DNA of 64,000 nucleotides from Oxyruncus cristatus. Its lineage: Eukaryota; Chordata; Aves; Passeriformes; Cotingidae. Shown in pieces: positions 13,756 through 27,405 of this stretch (the first letter of the stretch is position 1; each line of letters opens with the position of its first letter). Under the pieces are notes generated by a model, which was given only the letters and a program-made list of their open reading frames with translations, had not been told where the DNA came from and ran no database searches. The translations under genes and the position numbers were made by a program. The stretch spans positions 583,211-647,210 of the forward strand of contig VXAY01006712.1 in assembly GCA_013399855.1 (NCBI GenBank). Reading direction: 5' to 3'.

Positions 13756-14158
13756 GAAATGCTGTAAAGGGCTGAGTCCAACCCCACAAAAAAAGTGTGA
13801 TCTGCTAACAAATATTTTCCCCTTTCTAATGTGCATAGTGTTGCTTAAAGACTCATAAAGAAACTTAATTTCTCTAGATAGCACTGGCTCTATTTAAATA
13901 CCCTTAAAAGTTAAAGCATACGTGCAAGGAAGGAAAACATGGTTTCAAAAATTACTAGATTGTGAGTGAGGTAGGGTAGTGTATGAAGAGTGCAGTGCAG
14001 TGATATGGTAACAACCTACAGGTTTCACCTGTATCTCTAGAAGTCGGATGAAATTATTCTACTTCATTTGGGTACTGGAAACCTCACAGAGTCATTAGAA
14101 GAGTTCAAAACTCAAGGAGAACTAAATTTCTGCAAAATTAGCCCAGTTGCTTGGCAAT

Positions 14159-14222
14159 GATGTTAAAAAAAATGCTAATTGATGTTAAAATATTAAAAAA
14201 TGTTAAAATTATGTTAAAAAAT
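14159..14222. repeat. ATGTTAAAA-type imperfect tandem repeat
   Basis: ATGTTAAA recurs four times in about 64 bases with variable A-rich spacers. It is low-complexity AT-rich sequence and may represent slippage products. Confidence 0.75.
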
Positions 14223-17200
14223 AGCCACAAAATTTCTGGCACTACCCATGGCTTTACCAGTACTATCAGATTTAGGCCCTTCGTTTTCTAAGCGTGTAAC
14301 TGAAGATACATGCACTACCTGTTGCTTTTGTCTCTTTTACTTTCTGCTTCTTCTGATCCACATGAATTACTAGTCACTAGGTTGTCAAAATCCCTTTTTA
14401 AAATTTGAGACTATATTTAGAGCTAATTATGGTTTTTCAAGCAGCATGATAGGCTACTTTTGGCACATTAAGAGAGTCTAACTGTGTAGACATTTGGAAA
14501 GTGTTTAAAGCAACAAAAGACCAGAGTAGGATGAAACACTGCGAGAAGAAGCAGAAGTCATTATCTGATAATGTGTGAAATCACAGCTTTATCTGGCCTC
14601 CCATGCCAGCTGTAAAGCCTGTCACTAGAAGCAGTAGCATTTCGATGGGGTTTCCAGCAGGTGAATAATTTCTCTTCACTTGGAAAATTTCAGGCACTGC
14701 AGTCACTACATATATGCAACTGGGAAGCAGCACAAAGCAACCAACCAGTGCACAGCAAGCTCACTCTGCTGTCCCACTGCTGGTCTGTGTGAGTAACTGA
14801 TAAAACCAAGTGTCTGTAACTTGATGATTTGCTGCTTATTGCCATCGTCAGGCACACACCAGCTGTGAATCAGAACATTCTTACCTTGGTTTTAAGGAGG
14901 GGTATTGAAGCAATTACATTGTACCCAGTCCGCTCAATTATCAAGTCATCAGCTAAACAGGTCTTGGTTATGCACCCAGCATACATATTCATACTTTATT
15001 ACTTGGGAAAGTTGGCTCCCGAGGGCCTCCTTGACAGGCCACATCTATACCAGGATTTTTTTTCGGATGCTGTTCTCCAGGCTGCAGCAGAATGGTCTGG
15101 TTTTGGTCATTCTTCCTACTACAATTAAGACCAAGTTTCACAGAGGTGAACATCAAGAGACCTGACCTCACAGCAGTTTCCATTGCTGCAACAGCATTGG
15201 GTATGGATGTGGTGACAGCAAGGGTGGTAAATGCTCAAGTAAGAATCAAGAATTTAGCTAAATCAGCAATTTAGTTGAACTAGAGTAAATCTTGCCTTAA
15301 ATATTCAACCAAAGAAGACAAAATTCCTAGACCACTACCCCAGGTCTTTCCACAAACCTAGCTTCAAGCACAATCCTCGCACTCAGTGAGAAAATAGCAG
15401 GTTGGGGAAAGTGATGTTCTGATTTTTTCCAAAGGCTTGGCAACAGTCAGATCAAAACTCACGGATTTTCAGTATGACACATAGTGTTCTCGGTAGTCAT
15501 GGCATAAAAATACAGAAAAACGGTATTTTATTTACATGTATTTAGGTTTCTCAATCTCAGCAAAGCACTAGTTAAAAGCAAACAGACAACATGAAAACTT
15601 CAGGGCATTGGCTTTCCCAGGATGACCAGAAGTGAAACACTAACACTAGTTTGGTCAGCTGACTGTATAGGACTGTCACACAGGGCAAAAAAGAAGTAGC
15701 AAAAAACCCTAGCAATTATCTTCTCCCAATTTTGCCTTATCTTTACTGAGAAATGAAAGGAACATTGATATGAGATTATGTTTATTTAATTAATTATTTA
15801 AAAGGAGAAGGACTTTGTCACCAAATGTTCTGGGCTACCTTTGTGTTAACCTTTGTCTTCCCTGGCTTGGAATTGCTTATTTTCATATGGAGGAAAAGTC
15901 AATTTTCCTATTTTCCTATTTTAATAAATAATCTGTATAGAATTGTCCCACAAAGACACAGGCCTCAAAAGTATTTAGAAAACATTCAAACAAATATTTG
16001 GTTTTGGTTGTGGATAAGAACAGCCAGACTCCCTCCCCTTGTTCTAATTTGTACTATGTATCTTCCTCTGTTCATCCCACATAGTGCAGAAGTGGCTGAA
16101 GTATCGAATCTAATGATGTTCATTTGTATCCAACTCTCCCAGAAACTGCAAAGCTTTTATTCAAGATTAGTCTGTCACTAATGTACATACAATTCTGTTG
16201 GAACACAGGAATAGAACCAGGTAGTTCAGGACAGTGTGACTTTGCAAGGGTACAATTTTCATTTTTCAGGAAAATGAGCTGAACATGAAATGTCTAGGCT
16301 TCAGCCATCCTCCTTCTACCTCTTTGGAATTTGTCCCTCCTCATTTAACCCTGTACTGATTCTGCCTTCCCCAAGTGCAAGGGCTACATTTTTATCCAGT
16401 GATACCTTCAGGGCAAACGGATGGGAATATTTATTCTGTATGTTTGGATCTGCTCTAATATTTGTATAGGATAATAACATTCTGAACAAATATTTTTTAA
16501 ATCTACCAGAGTACAGACCTTTTAATTAGCTTCCCACAGATGAGGATTGGTGGCCAGACAGGTAGGTAGTTACTCCAGATGAGGCTTGTCCTCACTGTTA
16601 TGGACATCCATTCCTTTCCTAGAAAACAATCCCCACACAGTAGCACCTTGCTGTCTCACCTGCCTTTGCTCGCCAAGATCAAGACAAATTCAGGTGAGAA
16701 GAAAATGCTAGTTTTAAATGCATAACCTTTAACCCTGAGCAACTCTTATCAGCAACTCAGTTGCAGGTTTGGGATACTCAGTTACAGGAACAAAAAAAAT
16801 CATCCTCATTTCTGCATTTAGGAGGCCCACATTCTCCAGCTCTCCTAGGCAACCCAGTTGTTTAATCTGCTCCACTGTTCTCTGCTGCAATGTTCCCCTT
16901 AGCTCATATGTTGCAGTGATTTTTTTTGCTAGAGACCCACCTGAATGGTGAAATTATCAGAGACAATCACCACATCATGATAGCTGCCTGCACAGTGTGG
17001 TGGCTGTAGAGATTGAATTACCCATCCATCCTCGAAATGGTCTGGCTGGGAGAGACCAAGGAGCAGTGACAAAGAACATCCAGAAGCACAGAGTGTCAGC
17101 CTCTTGTGTATCTTCTGTGGGTGCACAGAGGGACTCCAGTCCCCTCAGTTCAGGGATTTTCAAGTACATTCAATGTAATACCATGAAGATATGCCTGTTA

Positions 17201-18350
17201 AAACTTTATTTGAAGAGTCAGGCTTTTTTTTCTGGAAAGGATAAAAAAGTCTACTATTCAATATAAAAGTCTCTTATAAAGAATTCAGAAGGTTTTATCA
17301 CAAAATATGCTGTGTACTAATACTAACACTGTCTTCCCACTTGCTGTTTGAATATCAACCCAATATGTCAAAGTCTTATTGTCACCAAAATGTATTTTTC
17401 CTTTTTCTGAGTACATCTGTACTATTGATGTTTTTATGTATTTGACTAATATTGCCTCTGTCGTTAAGGGACGTATTTATGTACTCCCTCAGCATACTGA
17501 GCAGTTTCCCAATGAGTCACTTTCCTCCCTTTGCTTTGAAACATCAAAAAATTACTATGACAGCACAGAGAAGGTGATGAATTCCATTTCTCCTTTATGT
17601 TCAGGGGTACATAGTAAGTCGTGGTACAGTTAGTCACCATAGCAGGGAACTGGCAAGCATGTCAGGATTTTGTGCATTTGCTACCTCTCTTTCATTGTGC
17701 TTCATATCCTCTGAATGTCACTTCACTGTCTCTGAAAACAATTCACTCATTTTTTAATTAACTTCCTCTTCTTTTCACCCTGACAAAACTACTTTGCACT
17801 GATAATTTGTGTTTATCATAGATTACACCGACCCAGCACTATGAGAGGAAGGGCTTGTAATTAACCATACTGTTATGCTGTTTAGCTTCATGTTTCTTCA
17901 AAAGATCCTTCTATGTGATATCATCACTTATAAATCTCTGCAAAAAAAAAAATAGTCATAAAAAGATTATAGCCTGATAGGAAAGGGGACTTCTCAAACT
18001 TTTTTTATTTTTTAAAGTTAGGCTGGCATTTAACCCAAATACGAAGTAGTCACGTCAAACACCTGAGATAACACTTCCTAGAAACTGCCTCATATACAAG
18101 CAATTCCTGCATCGTCTTCCCTTGTTTTTACTCTAGCCTGCCCCATCCTTCTGTCCAGCAACAATTCCAAGCAGTAACACGTTCAAAATGAAATGCTAGG
18201 GTACAAACTCCAACTCTCCTAGACAACTCAGAAACCATTAGAGGTGACAGCACTTGAGAAAAAATGTAGCTCAGCCTACACTTGCTACTGTGGCCAAATC
18301 TAAGAGTAGGACTGAAGCCTCAACTCATGTGGTATAACAAAATTAATTAT

Positions 18351-18388
18351 GAGGATGGTGAGATGATAATGAGGATGAGGATGATGAC
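18351..18388. repeat. GATGA/GAGGAT purine-rich simple repeat
   Basis: Irregular GATGAT and GAGGATGAGGATGATGA units form a short, purine-dominated, imperfect simple repeat. Confidence 0.75.
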
Positions 18389-20266
18389 AACTAAGACGAG
18401 TGGTTGGTCTAGAGGCATAAATTCACAGGTAAAGTCCAAACCCATTCATGGAAACATGCTAATAAATGAAATTATACTCTGGAAAAGTGCAAATCATCAG
18501 CATAGCACAGCTCGGTGATGAACAGGAAGCAGTGACCATTGATTTTGGGGTGTACCACAGGGCTTCCTACATGAGCTTTCCCCTTTTTCATCTGTGCCAC
18601 CAATTAGAGTCCAACCAAAGAGAAGATACAGCACAGTGACCTTTTGCAGATGTGAAGCATGCTGTGACTGTGAATAATGACTGATGAAAAGAGATTGTTA
18701 TGGCAAGTTGCTGAATTGGATGACATGACATCACATCATATCACATTCTAATCTAAGTATATATTGTGGAGGCAAAGGACCAGAAAGTATTAATCCAAAC
18801 CAGAAAACTCAACTCAGCAGCAAATATTTCATCATCAGTATTAAATATAAACTGAAAAAAACCCAAAACCTCATGAACCAAAGTTGGTTGCTGAGCCAAG
18901 TTCACATATCAATATACAGACTTACTTATGTGGTCACTAAGAATCATATTTTTATCCCAGTTCTTTTCCTTTAGTACTGAACTCTTGATTATGAGCTGAA
19001 ATAATTTCTTTTAAGTTTGTACTCAGTTTGAAAACTGGAATCACATATTTTTTTGTAATATGTGTCTATATTATATGTGCAAGTAACCTGGCTATCTATA
19101 GAATGGATCTGTTTAAAGTACATCAGAGGGACTATGAAATGAGTATGTGTTCTTTTGTATCTGATCTTTATTTCTGTAATACTAAAATCACAGTCTCACT
19201 TATGCTGAAAACCATGTGCGTAACACTGATATGCTCCAGATTTGTTTGGTGGGCTTCTCCTTAGTGATAGGAATTTGTTAAACTTTTCAAGAAGTTTAGG
19301 TCCTTCATGATGTTACACTAATTCTTGCTTAACTATAAAGATAGTTTTATATATATGTATATCTGTTTGCAATATAAGTGGCTCAGGTAGCATTCTCAGT
19401 AAAGCAGAAATGTTGGCTTTCTCTCTCCCTCTTAGGCAAGTAGGCGTGAAGTTTTGTTTGGAAAAGAAGGCATGCCTTGTTTAAAGTGATGTTATCCCTT
19501 AAAGGGACCTTGTTTATTTGAATCACAGGAGCACATCTGGCAACAAGAGCAAGGAATAATATGTTAGCTTCAAAGCAGGCAGGGCCACTACAAGAAGAAT
19601 TTCTGGGCTAAATTTTGCTAAAGGCAGCAAGGAGGTGAGGCTTATCATTGGCTTCTTTAGTGAGAAGCCAAGTCTCATTCCAATCTGAGGGCTTCTCTCG
19701 AGTGCAACATCTGTGCAGTATAGTTTTTATTCTAGAAAAATCTCACTGGAAACTCAGCTTTATCTCTCCATTGATTTCCTTAAGAGCTCAGGCACAGTCA
19801 TCAGCCAGATAAAATGCCACTAAAACTACATATTTTCCAACTGACTCTGAAAAGTCGACTATGGTATGTTAATTTCAAAATAAAGCACTTTAGACTGCCC
19901 TCTAGGTGTTTTTTGAAGTAAATATATTTGTACCTGGAATTACTGGTTTCGTGATAAGTGATTTTTCTGGTTGTTAATAAATTGTCCTATCTTTTCTGGC
20001 TTCCCAGATAAGCTTCAGAGGGATACAGGTAGGTTAAACAAGTTAGCATATATATGCATATGACTGAACCATTCTAGCTGATGTACACAGTTTATATTTC
20101 CTAAGATCCTGTTTGTAGGATAGTGATTTCCACAAGAATGTTATATGAACCCACAGTCTTACTATTTCTTTTATAATTAACAATATAATTCCTAGAGAAA
20201 AAAAAAAAGCAGGAGATTTTGGGTCGTATGGGGGTGCATGGCTATGAATTCTTTCTCTGAAAGCAT

Positions 20267-20289
20267 AATAGAGATTTTTTTTCTCTATT
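20267..20289. repeat. 8-bp inverted repeat with T7 loop
   Basis: AATAGAGA (20267-20274) and TCTCTATT (20282-20289) are exact reverse complements around a seven-T loop. It lies in T-rich sequence and is probably fortuitous. Confidence 0.8.
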
Positions 20290-21805
20290 TTTTTTTCTTT
20301 TTAACTCAATTCCAATTAAACTGGAGGAGAAGGACAGCAAGAAAATCATACCAATATGAATGAGAGTTCAAAAAGTACTTCTAAGAGATACTTATATAAA
20401 GTCCTGCCAGGGAAGAGGAGGGAGCAACATTACTTCAGTTCAGGTCCTAGCTTCCATTAGTGCTAAAGGCAGTTGCAACTCTTCACAAATAGCATCAGCA
20501 ACCTTACATGTATATTGTCAAAACACTGCTGCATTGAAGACATTCAAACATCAAGCTAAAAACCTGCTCCTTGAGTTTACATAATTCCTGGAAATATTTA
20601 CCCACTGATGGTCTGACTGTGTACAAATCACAGGGAACAAGCTCCTCCTGCCTCACTCTCAAATCCCATCAAGAGCCACCTCCACTGAGGAGAATGAATA
20701 CAGTTTCAAGTTTGGTGACCCCACCGCCTTTGCAGTGACAGATTTCATAGCCAGCAGTGAGTTACCAAAACAGGCAGGTAAAAAATTAATTGTTTAGGGG
20801 TTTCTTTAAAGTCTTTGTAGATGTTTTTCAGCATTGGTCTCAAATTTAGTAGCCCATTTTACATGCTTTGGAGCAGGACTTTCTTCCAGTATTGCAGATT
20901 TGGATCCTGAAAGGGGAAAATTCTTTTATGCTTGGTACTGAAAGCCACTTCCTTGTGTTAATTCTAGAAAAAGAGTTTTACAATGCTCCTGGATTTTTTC
21001 TGCTCTGATCCAACTGCTATCTAAAGCAGGGTTATTGCAGTCCTGTACAGAGCATGGAGCTTGTGGTGGGCTCCACAGAAGGATGTTTACTCACTGCTAT
21101 GCTGTGAAGATGTCAGGACATGAGTCTCCTGGACCTCCAGGAATGTCCAGGCATTTTTGAAGTCCAGGTTACCAAAGGAAGGATCCAGATCATTCCTGGG
21201 AAGCTAGGTGGGCATGGAAAATTACAGCAGATCCCATTTCACTCAAAGGAAGAGGCCTATAGTGAACAACAGGAGCATTGCTGGTCACCCACCTGGGTTC
21301 CCGCCTCAAATGTCTAGAAAGAGGCTGGAACTGTTCTCCCTGCAACATACTTCTCAGATAAACAGAGGGGATGCACTATTGCTGTTTTCCCCACTTACTT
21401 CTCCTATTTACAAACATGCACGAAAATAGCAGTGAGAATCAACAGGTAAATTGTAAGAAAAAATGGTGTTTTGAAAACTCCTTCAAACAATATAACACGA
21501 GGGTAGTATTTTTATGCTGGACGAATTAAGATAGACACAAATTTTTTCCACAAAGAGGAAGGTAATTTTGTGTTACTTTAGTCTTCAGTCACTGCAAGAA
21601 GAAGCTAAAGGCCTTAAAAAAATGATAGCACAGCCCATGGTTGTATAGCCTGAAGGACATAGATAAACTGCTACCACAAAAGCCCCACAGATCTGGGAAT
21701 GTATCAGACCCTCTAAAGACCAGAGTCTTTCTGTGGCCTTGTCAATGTGGCAAGAGGCTGATAGCAGTTGACTTTGGTAGAGAATTGCAGAAACATCCTC
21801 CAAAA

Positions 21806-21835
21806 CCATTGCTTGGAAAACCAATGCTTGGAAAA
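21806..21835. repeat. 15-bp tandem duplication
   Basis: CCATTGCTTGGAAAA is followed directly by CCAATGCTTGGAAAA, one mismatch in 15. A local duplication with no evident function. Confidence 0.9.
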
Positions 21836-24800
21836 CCTGTCAGATTTTTAAGTATGGTAAACAGTGATCTGGGTGAGACTGATCATCTAGGAAGGGAGCA
21901 GATGGCACTGGGGAATCCTGGCAGAGACAAGATCACATGCTAATGAGTCTTTTAAAACCGAGAAGGGGTCTGGGAATAGGCAGATGGAGCAGTGTAATGG
22001 CTGGGAGTAATATGGAAAAAGAGGGCTTCATTTTAATTACTAATTTTTTAATTGAGAGTATTACAAACATGAATCAGGTGGGACTGGGCAGTTGTAAAAG
22101 GACATCTGGGACAGGATAAAGGATGGTAGAGATTTGGGAACTAAAAGAGGGTCTCTGATTTGTCAGGGTGCGTGACAGCGCTGCATCATATCTGCCCAGG
22201 CCTGGAAGCCAGCTGGGGACTTCTCTCCTCTGCCTTGAAGACACTTTGTTTATCCCCTGGGTGAGTATCATGGGCCAAAAATCAAAAACCTTCTTAATCT
22301 ATAGAGTATTTCTGCAGAGTTACACCTTTCTACTCATTTTAAGAGTATAAAATAAACACATTATAAAGATGGTGAATAGCAGAATATTTTTTTTCTTAAC
22401 CGTATAATTTTTTCTCACTGCTCAGAAAAGGGTGATATTTAGAACAACATTCCAGAATTATTTCCATGAAGTAATGTGTCTGCAGAGACTTCAGGACTCT
22501 GCAGTCAGCAGCAGTCATGCTGCTGGTGGGTACTGTGCACGGGCTGATACATCTATAGATTTTTTTGGATGTATATAGATAGACACAGACAGAAAGCAGG
22601 AGTCATCAGTTACAGTTGCTCTTGCCTTCTGCAGGGAATCAGTTAAAACCACTTAACTTGAAATTTTGACATGAGCAATTCCTTTTGTACCTATGATGCT
22701 GATCCTTCAAGTATCAATAGATTCATGACAGTTTATTTTGGTGAGGGATCATGCCCGAGGTTGATGCTATTGCCTTTGGCAGTGATATAGCTTCTCTTTA
22801 TTTAAAAACATTTGCATTTATAACTTACGCAGTAAGAAGCAGCAATTCAGTTGCTTCAAGGTGACACAGAGTTTGTGTCCTCAACTGAAACTCCTTTATA
22901 AAATATTTAAGCAGTTTCACTTAGGAGGGGTAAATTCTTGGCCTCATTAAGGAGAGATTTGCAAATTACTCTAGTGAGGTGAAGATTTGCTCAGAGCCTA
23001 CCGTCTGAACTGTGTGGTCAAATGGATGCATTGTTTTCTAATCTTTGATTTTCACTGAGTGTTGACATTTTGTGGTTTTTGTCACTTTCCAACCCGTTAG
23101 GCTGAGGATGTTACAACAAGGACTGAGAGAAGAGAAAGTGAGGAATGTAAAGAAGGTCTCTAACCAGTGTTCTCTGGATTTTACAGTACATTTTATGAAA
23201 GGGAAGGCTTTGTAATAATTCCTGTTTCGCCTTGACCACTTTCAAAACTAAACATAAAACAGCCAAGGAGAGTCCTGTTCTCACGCATGCAGAGCACACG
23301 TGATCCTGGAAGAACTGACACGCACAGGAGCTCATGTGCTCTCTAATCTCTTCTATCTGGCCCTGGCACCCTGCCTGCATCCTCTGGCTTGCACAAACAT
23401 GGAAGGCTGTCAGCCCAGCAGGACTGATGCCTAACCACGACCTATGGCTTCACTATAGTTCTCAGATGGGGCCATAAAAATTAAAGTGGCAGCCATAAGA
23501 CCACTGCATGAGATGTGAGTGAATCAGCTTTTTGGCTCTGACGCTACAGGATGGTTCACCTACTGCAGTGGAAGTCATGTTTTCGTTCAAGTCCTTCACA
23601 AATTACTCATATTATTTATGAACCTAATAATTTGTCTAGAGTCAGATTCCAGTTATTGCAAACAAAAATGTAAATATGTTTACAGTATAAATGTTTCCTT
23701 CCCCAAGGTCACCCTTCATCAAAATGATTTTAAAAACCCACATTGTTTTTTTAAAAAAATTATGAAATAAGGCACATCAGAAACCTTATGCTTACAGTAG
23801 CAACAGCCATACTAATTAAAGTTGTAATTGGTGTTTATCTGGTATGTTTTTGAAATACCTACAATGGTACAAGTTTCATATTCTTCATATTGTGATGTTC
23901 CACTAATGAGTTTTAAATATAACCTAAATATTCCTCATGCGTTTCAAGCTTGATATCAATCTGCTCTCCAAACTGAACTGACCCAAACGTATCATTCCTT
24001 TCCTGTTTTCCATATTTTTTTAGATGATCCATGTTTCTCCCTGTTAGGTTCCTGGATAAGTCCGTGTGTGGAAGTCTTGACAGTAGCAGAGCCAACATAT
24101 ACATCAGCAATCCCACTTCCTTTCGTTCAGCAATTATATCCTCTCCTCAGAAACTCCGTTTCAGTCATGATTGCCCAAGTTATTCTGCACCTGCCTGCAG
24201 TTCTCAGCAGATCATAACTCTCCAGCTTCCTTTTGGGATATCATGTGAGATGGTATCAAAACATGTATTTAAACCTGTCACCAGTACTGGTTCCCACAAG
24301 TGCATAACCCCAGTTTTCATTTTGAAATTGTCACACTGTCTGCTATTTATGACTTTGCTGTGTTGTAGGTATTCCTGCACTATTATTTCTTTCACTGCTT
24401 TTCAGAGAAGAAAAAAAAACCCAAACTTCTCTGGAAGTCTACTCTTCGGTCCTTGAAAGCGCTTTCAAATGCCCTCCTACAGTTACAAATATTAAATACG
24501 CAAAACCTGCAGTGAAAAGTTTATGCAAAACTGGCAGCAAATCCTGATGTTGGCAGTGTTAGAGTCTTCAACAATAGGGAATGCTCACAAGACTTGTTAA
24601 GGTTTAGTTTCTTCAAATAAGTCCTGCTATTTTTGTTTGTATTACAGAAATTGGATTTTTTTTTTTCATACACCAAGCAAGTTTACTTTTGCAATTACAC
24701 AGCTGTCAGCATAGTCCTCCTTCACTAAGAAGCTTTTTTTAGAACTGGATTTTATATGAAGCCGTTTGGGGTTTGGGGTTTTTGTCTTTTTTTTTTTTTT

Positions 24801-25284
24801 TCTCCCCAAGGTGATGGTTCTGTTTATTTTAAGCCAAATTTACTTTGCTGAGCAAAGGAAGACCTCATCCATATGAATTGAGGGTCGCCTCAGAGATGGT
24901 ATAAGGATAAATAAGATAAACTTTTTTTCAGAGGGAACTTCAAAATACTCAGAGCAGCTGCAGCAGGTAAATATGGTCTTTGGACAGCTTTTACACAAAA
25001 CTCTTTCTCTAAAAGTGTGATAATATAAGGACTATCCACATACCATCTAGGTCACACGAGGTGAAGGGTTTGTTTGGTCAAGGCCCACATCCCAAGTGCA
25101 GCAATAAACTGGAAATTCAATAAAACTGGTTTTGACCAAATTGAGCTAATGATACCCTGACCAAACACCAGTGTCCTACACACTCTGCATTTTCAGGTGA
25201 AAAAAAAATCCAACCACAGCAGCATTAAACAAAAGTTCATTAGTAATTCAATGCCTGCCAAAACAATGTGAAAGGCACCTTTGG

Positions 25285-25310
25285 AAAAAAAAAAAAAAAA
25301 AAAAAAAAAA
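25285..25310 (+). repeat. Poly(A) tract (A26)
   Basis: Twenty-six consecutive A. The upstream 80 bases contain no AATAAA signal and I see no clear target-site duplication, so I cannot call it the tail of a retrocopy. A single N lies nearby at 25376. Confidence 0.9.
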
Positions 25311-25375
25311 GGGAGGGGTGTTAAAATAAAAGAGGGTTCTGGCTTATGACAAACATGAGCAAGTGACGGATACAG

Positions 25376-25376
25376 N
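25376..25376. other. Single undetermined base (N)
   Basis: One ambiguous base in otherwise continuous sequence, 66 bases after an A26 run. Probably a base-call or polishing ambiguity. Confidence 0.98.
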
Positions 25377-27033
25377 AGGACTGACTTTATTTGGTTAAAT
25401 TTCACTGGAATAAATCTTTTTTACTTCTCTGCTCTCTGCCACTTACCTACTTCCTAGATAAGGAGAGAGATTTACATTGATGCCAGTGAGAGGCTTTGTC
25501 CGATTTAAGTCTCCTAGAGGCTTTACAGCACATTCACCTGCTTTTTTTCCACCTGCTTCTCCCTTCCTCCATTCTATTACTGTATTTCGTTTACAGTGTA
25601 TTGCCATGCAGTAGTGTTGCACAATAACCAAGCTGCACCCAGAGCTGTACTTGGATGAAAACCCCAGGAAATCCTGAATCGTGACCTATTCTCAGTAATA
25701 CATTTGCAGAGGGCTTTTTAGACATTGGTTATTTTGGTCCTGCACACTCCAGATGCTTATCCGTACGGTGGAGTGAAGCTCATTCTCTGTCTGTCTGGTC
25801 TTTTTGCAGGCTGCAGAGGAGAGTCCTGCCCTGATGGTAGTGTCTGCCCCAAGGGCATGGTTTGCACTTACTGGCACTTCTCAGAAATGCCATGGAAGAC
25901 TCAGAAGAGCACTGTGCCTTCTCCCCTGCCAGGAACTGAGATCCTCTTTCACCAAAAGAGTACTGAATGTGTTCCCTCACTTGCTGGCCCACAACACACA
26001 GCAGAACCAAACAAGAGACTATGCTGGAGTCAACAGTGCAGAGGCATAGCTGTGTTTTCCTTACTTTGCGTTTTCGGTATTACTGTTGTGGAAAAGTTCC
26101 CAGTTGTGTCCTGGGACCTGTTTACCTTCTCATATAACAGATGCATGAAATTGCATGGACTAATGTGACTGATTAATGCTTTGGTTTTCCATTTCTGTAG
26201 CGTTTGGTACCTGCAGTACAGTCCTGAGGACTGTGAAAGAGGAAAATGAGAGTTGTAAGGGGGAACACCATACTCCAGGAAAGAGAGGGAGCAAAAAAGC
26301 CAGTGGAAAACAAAATTTTGCCATCAGTATTTATCTGGCATCAAGAGCTGAACTCTAGATGGTATTTCACATCTTTAATGATCATTACCTCTGCCTGTTG
26401 AAGACAAACAGACTACTCTCAAATAGCAAAATGAGAAACTTGTGAATGTCTTATATAACCTGTTTTGAGATCCTGTATAATGTTAGTGAAATCAAATGCA
26501 TGAGACTGCAAGTAAGATTTTAAAAAGCAAAGAGGTTTTGACATGCACACTTGCCTGTCTTAAATCATTCCCCTGTGATGGCTGCAAAAGCACAAATGCC
26601 TGAAAAGAGTCCTTTGGAAACTTCACCCTGGGCTCTGATGAAGGATGGCTTGTTGTTAAGTACCCACTAGCCATCAAACATATGTAAGCTCTCTTTCAAG
26701 CACAATGGTGATGCCTCTAAGTTTTTCAAAGAACCTAAACACCAGAGCAGGTAATTTGAAATGTCATGGCAAAGCCTTGCTTTCCAAAAAAACCCCCCAG
26801 AGTGTAATGTGCAGAGCCACCGCTACATTTGTGAATTTGACGAATGTCTCAGCTGCAGGTTGGACGGGAATTCCTCTGTGTGTTAATGGGAATATTACTG
26901 TGACTTATCATATAACTTGTGCTAAGGAGTAAATTGCTCCACATTGTGTTAAGTAATTACTCTAGCAGGACAACCAGTTTCTACAAGCCAGAACATTATG
27001 CAGGTCTTTAGTTACAGAAAACCAAAGGTTGTT

Positions 27034-27050
27034 AAAAAAAAAAAAAAAAA
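27034..27050 (+). repeat. Poly(A) tract (A17)
   Basis: A homopolymer run without an upstream poly(A) signal or recognisable retrocopy body. Confidence 0.9.
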
Positions 27051-27381
27051 GCCTATGAACCAGCTAAACATTTTCACAGCACAAGTGGTATCTCTCACAC
27101 CAAGCACAGAATGGTCCCAAGGCACAGGGGAGGCTGGCCGCCCTCCCCCTCCTTGCTCAGAATCCATCCTGACGCACACCATGACCTTTTTGGGGTCAAG
27201 AGTTTGTGAAGTGCTAAATTCCTGCTCCTCTAACTTGGCTTTGACACTGCCAGGCTGTTGATATGCAATGCCTCCTCTGGTACACTACCCAGTCAGCCTG
27301 GCACCGTCCTTATCATTGCTTGTTTACTATAACCCTGGGACAGTGTTTAGCTGGTTGCAAACATTTGTTTTCATAAAACAT

Positions 27382-27405
27382 CAGATAGGTATTTCTACCT
27401 ATCTG
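27382..27405. repeat. 10-bp perfect hairpin with 4-base loop
   Basis: CAGATAGGTA (27382-27391), loop TTTC, TACCTATCTG (27396-27405). The arms are perfect and not low-complexity, which makes this the tightest small palindrome I noticed. In a nuclear genome it need not be a terminator. It may be a cruciform-prone site, or part of a small palindrome of no function. Confidence 0.9.

Noticed and set aside
15092..15274. Plus-strand frame considered as a retrocopy of a housekeeping gene
   Set aside because: The translation was compared mentally with common small mitochondrial and ribosomal proteins and matched none.
25285..25310. A26 run as the tail of a processed pseudogene
   Set aside because: No AATAAA upstream, no recognisable coding body and no flanking duplication.
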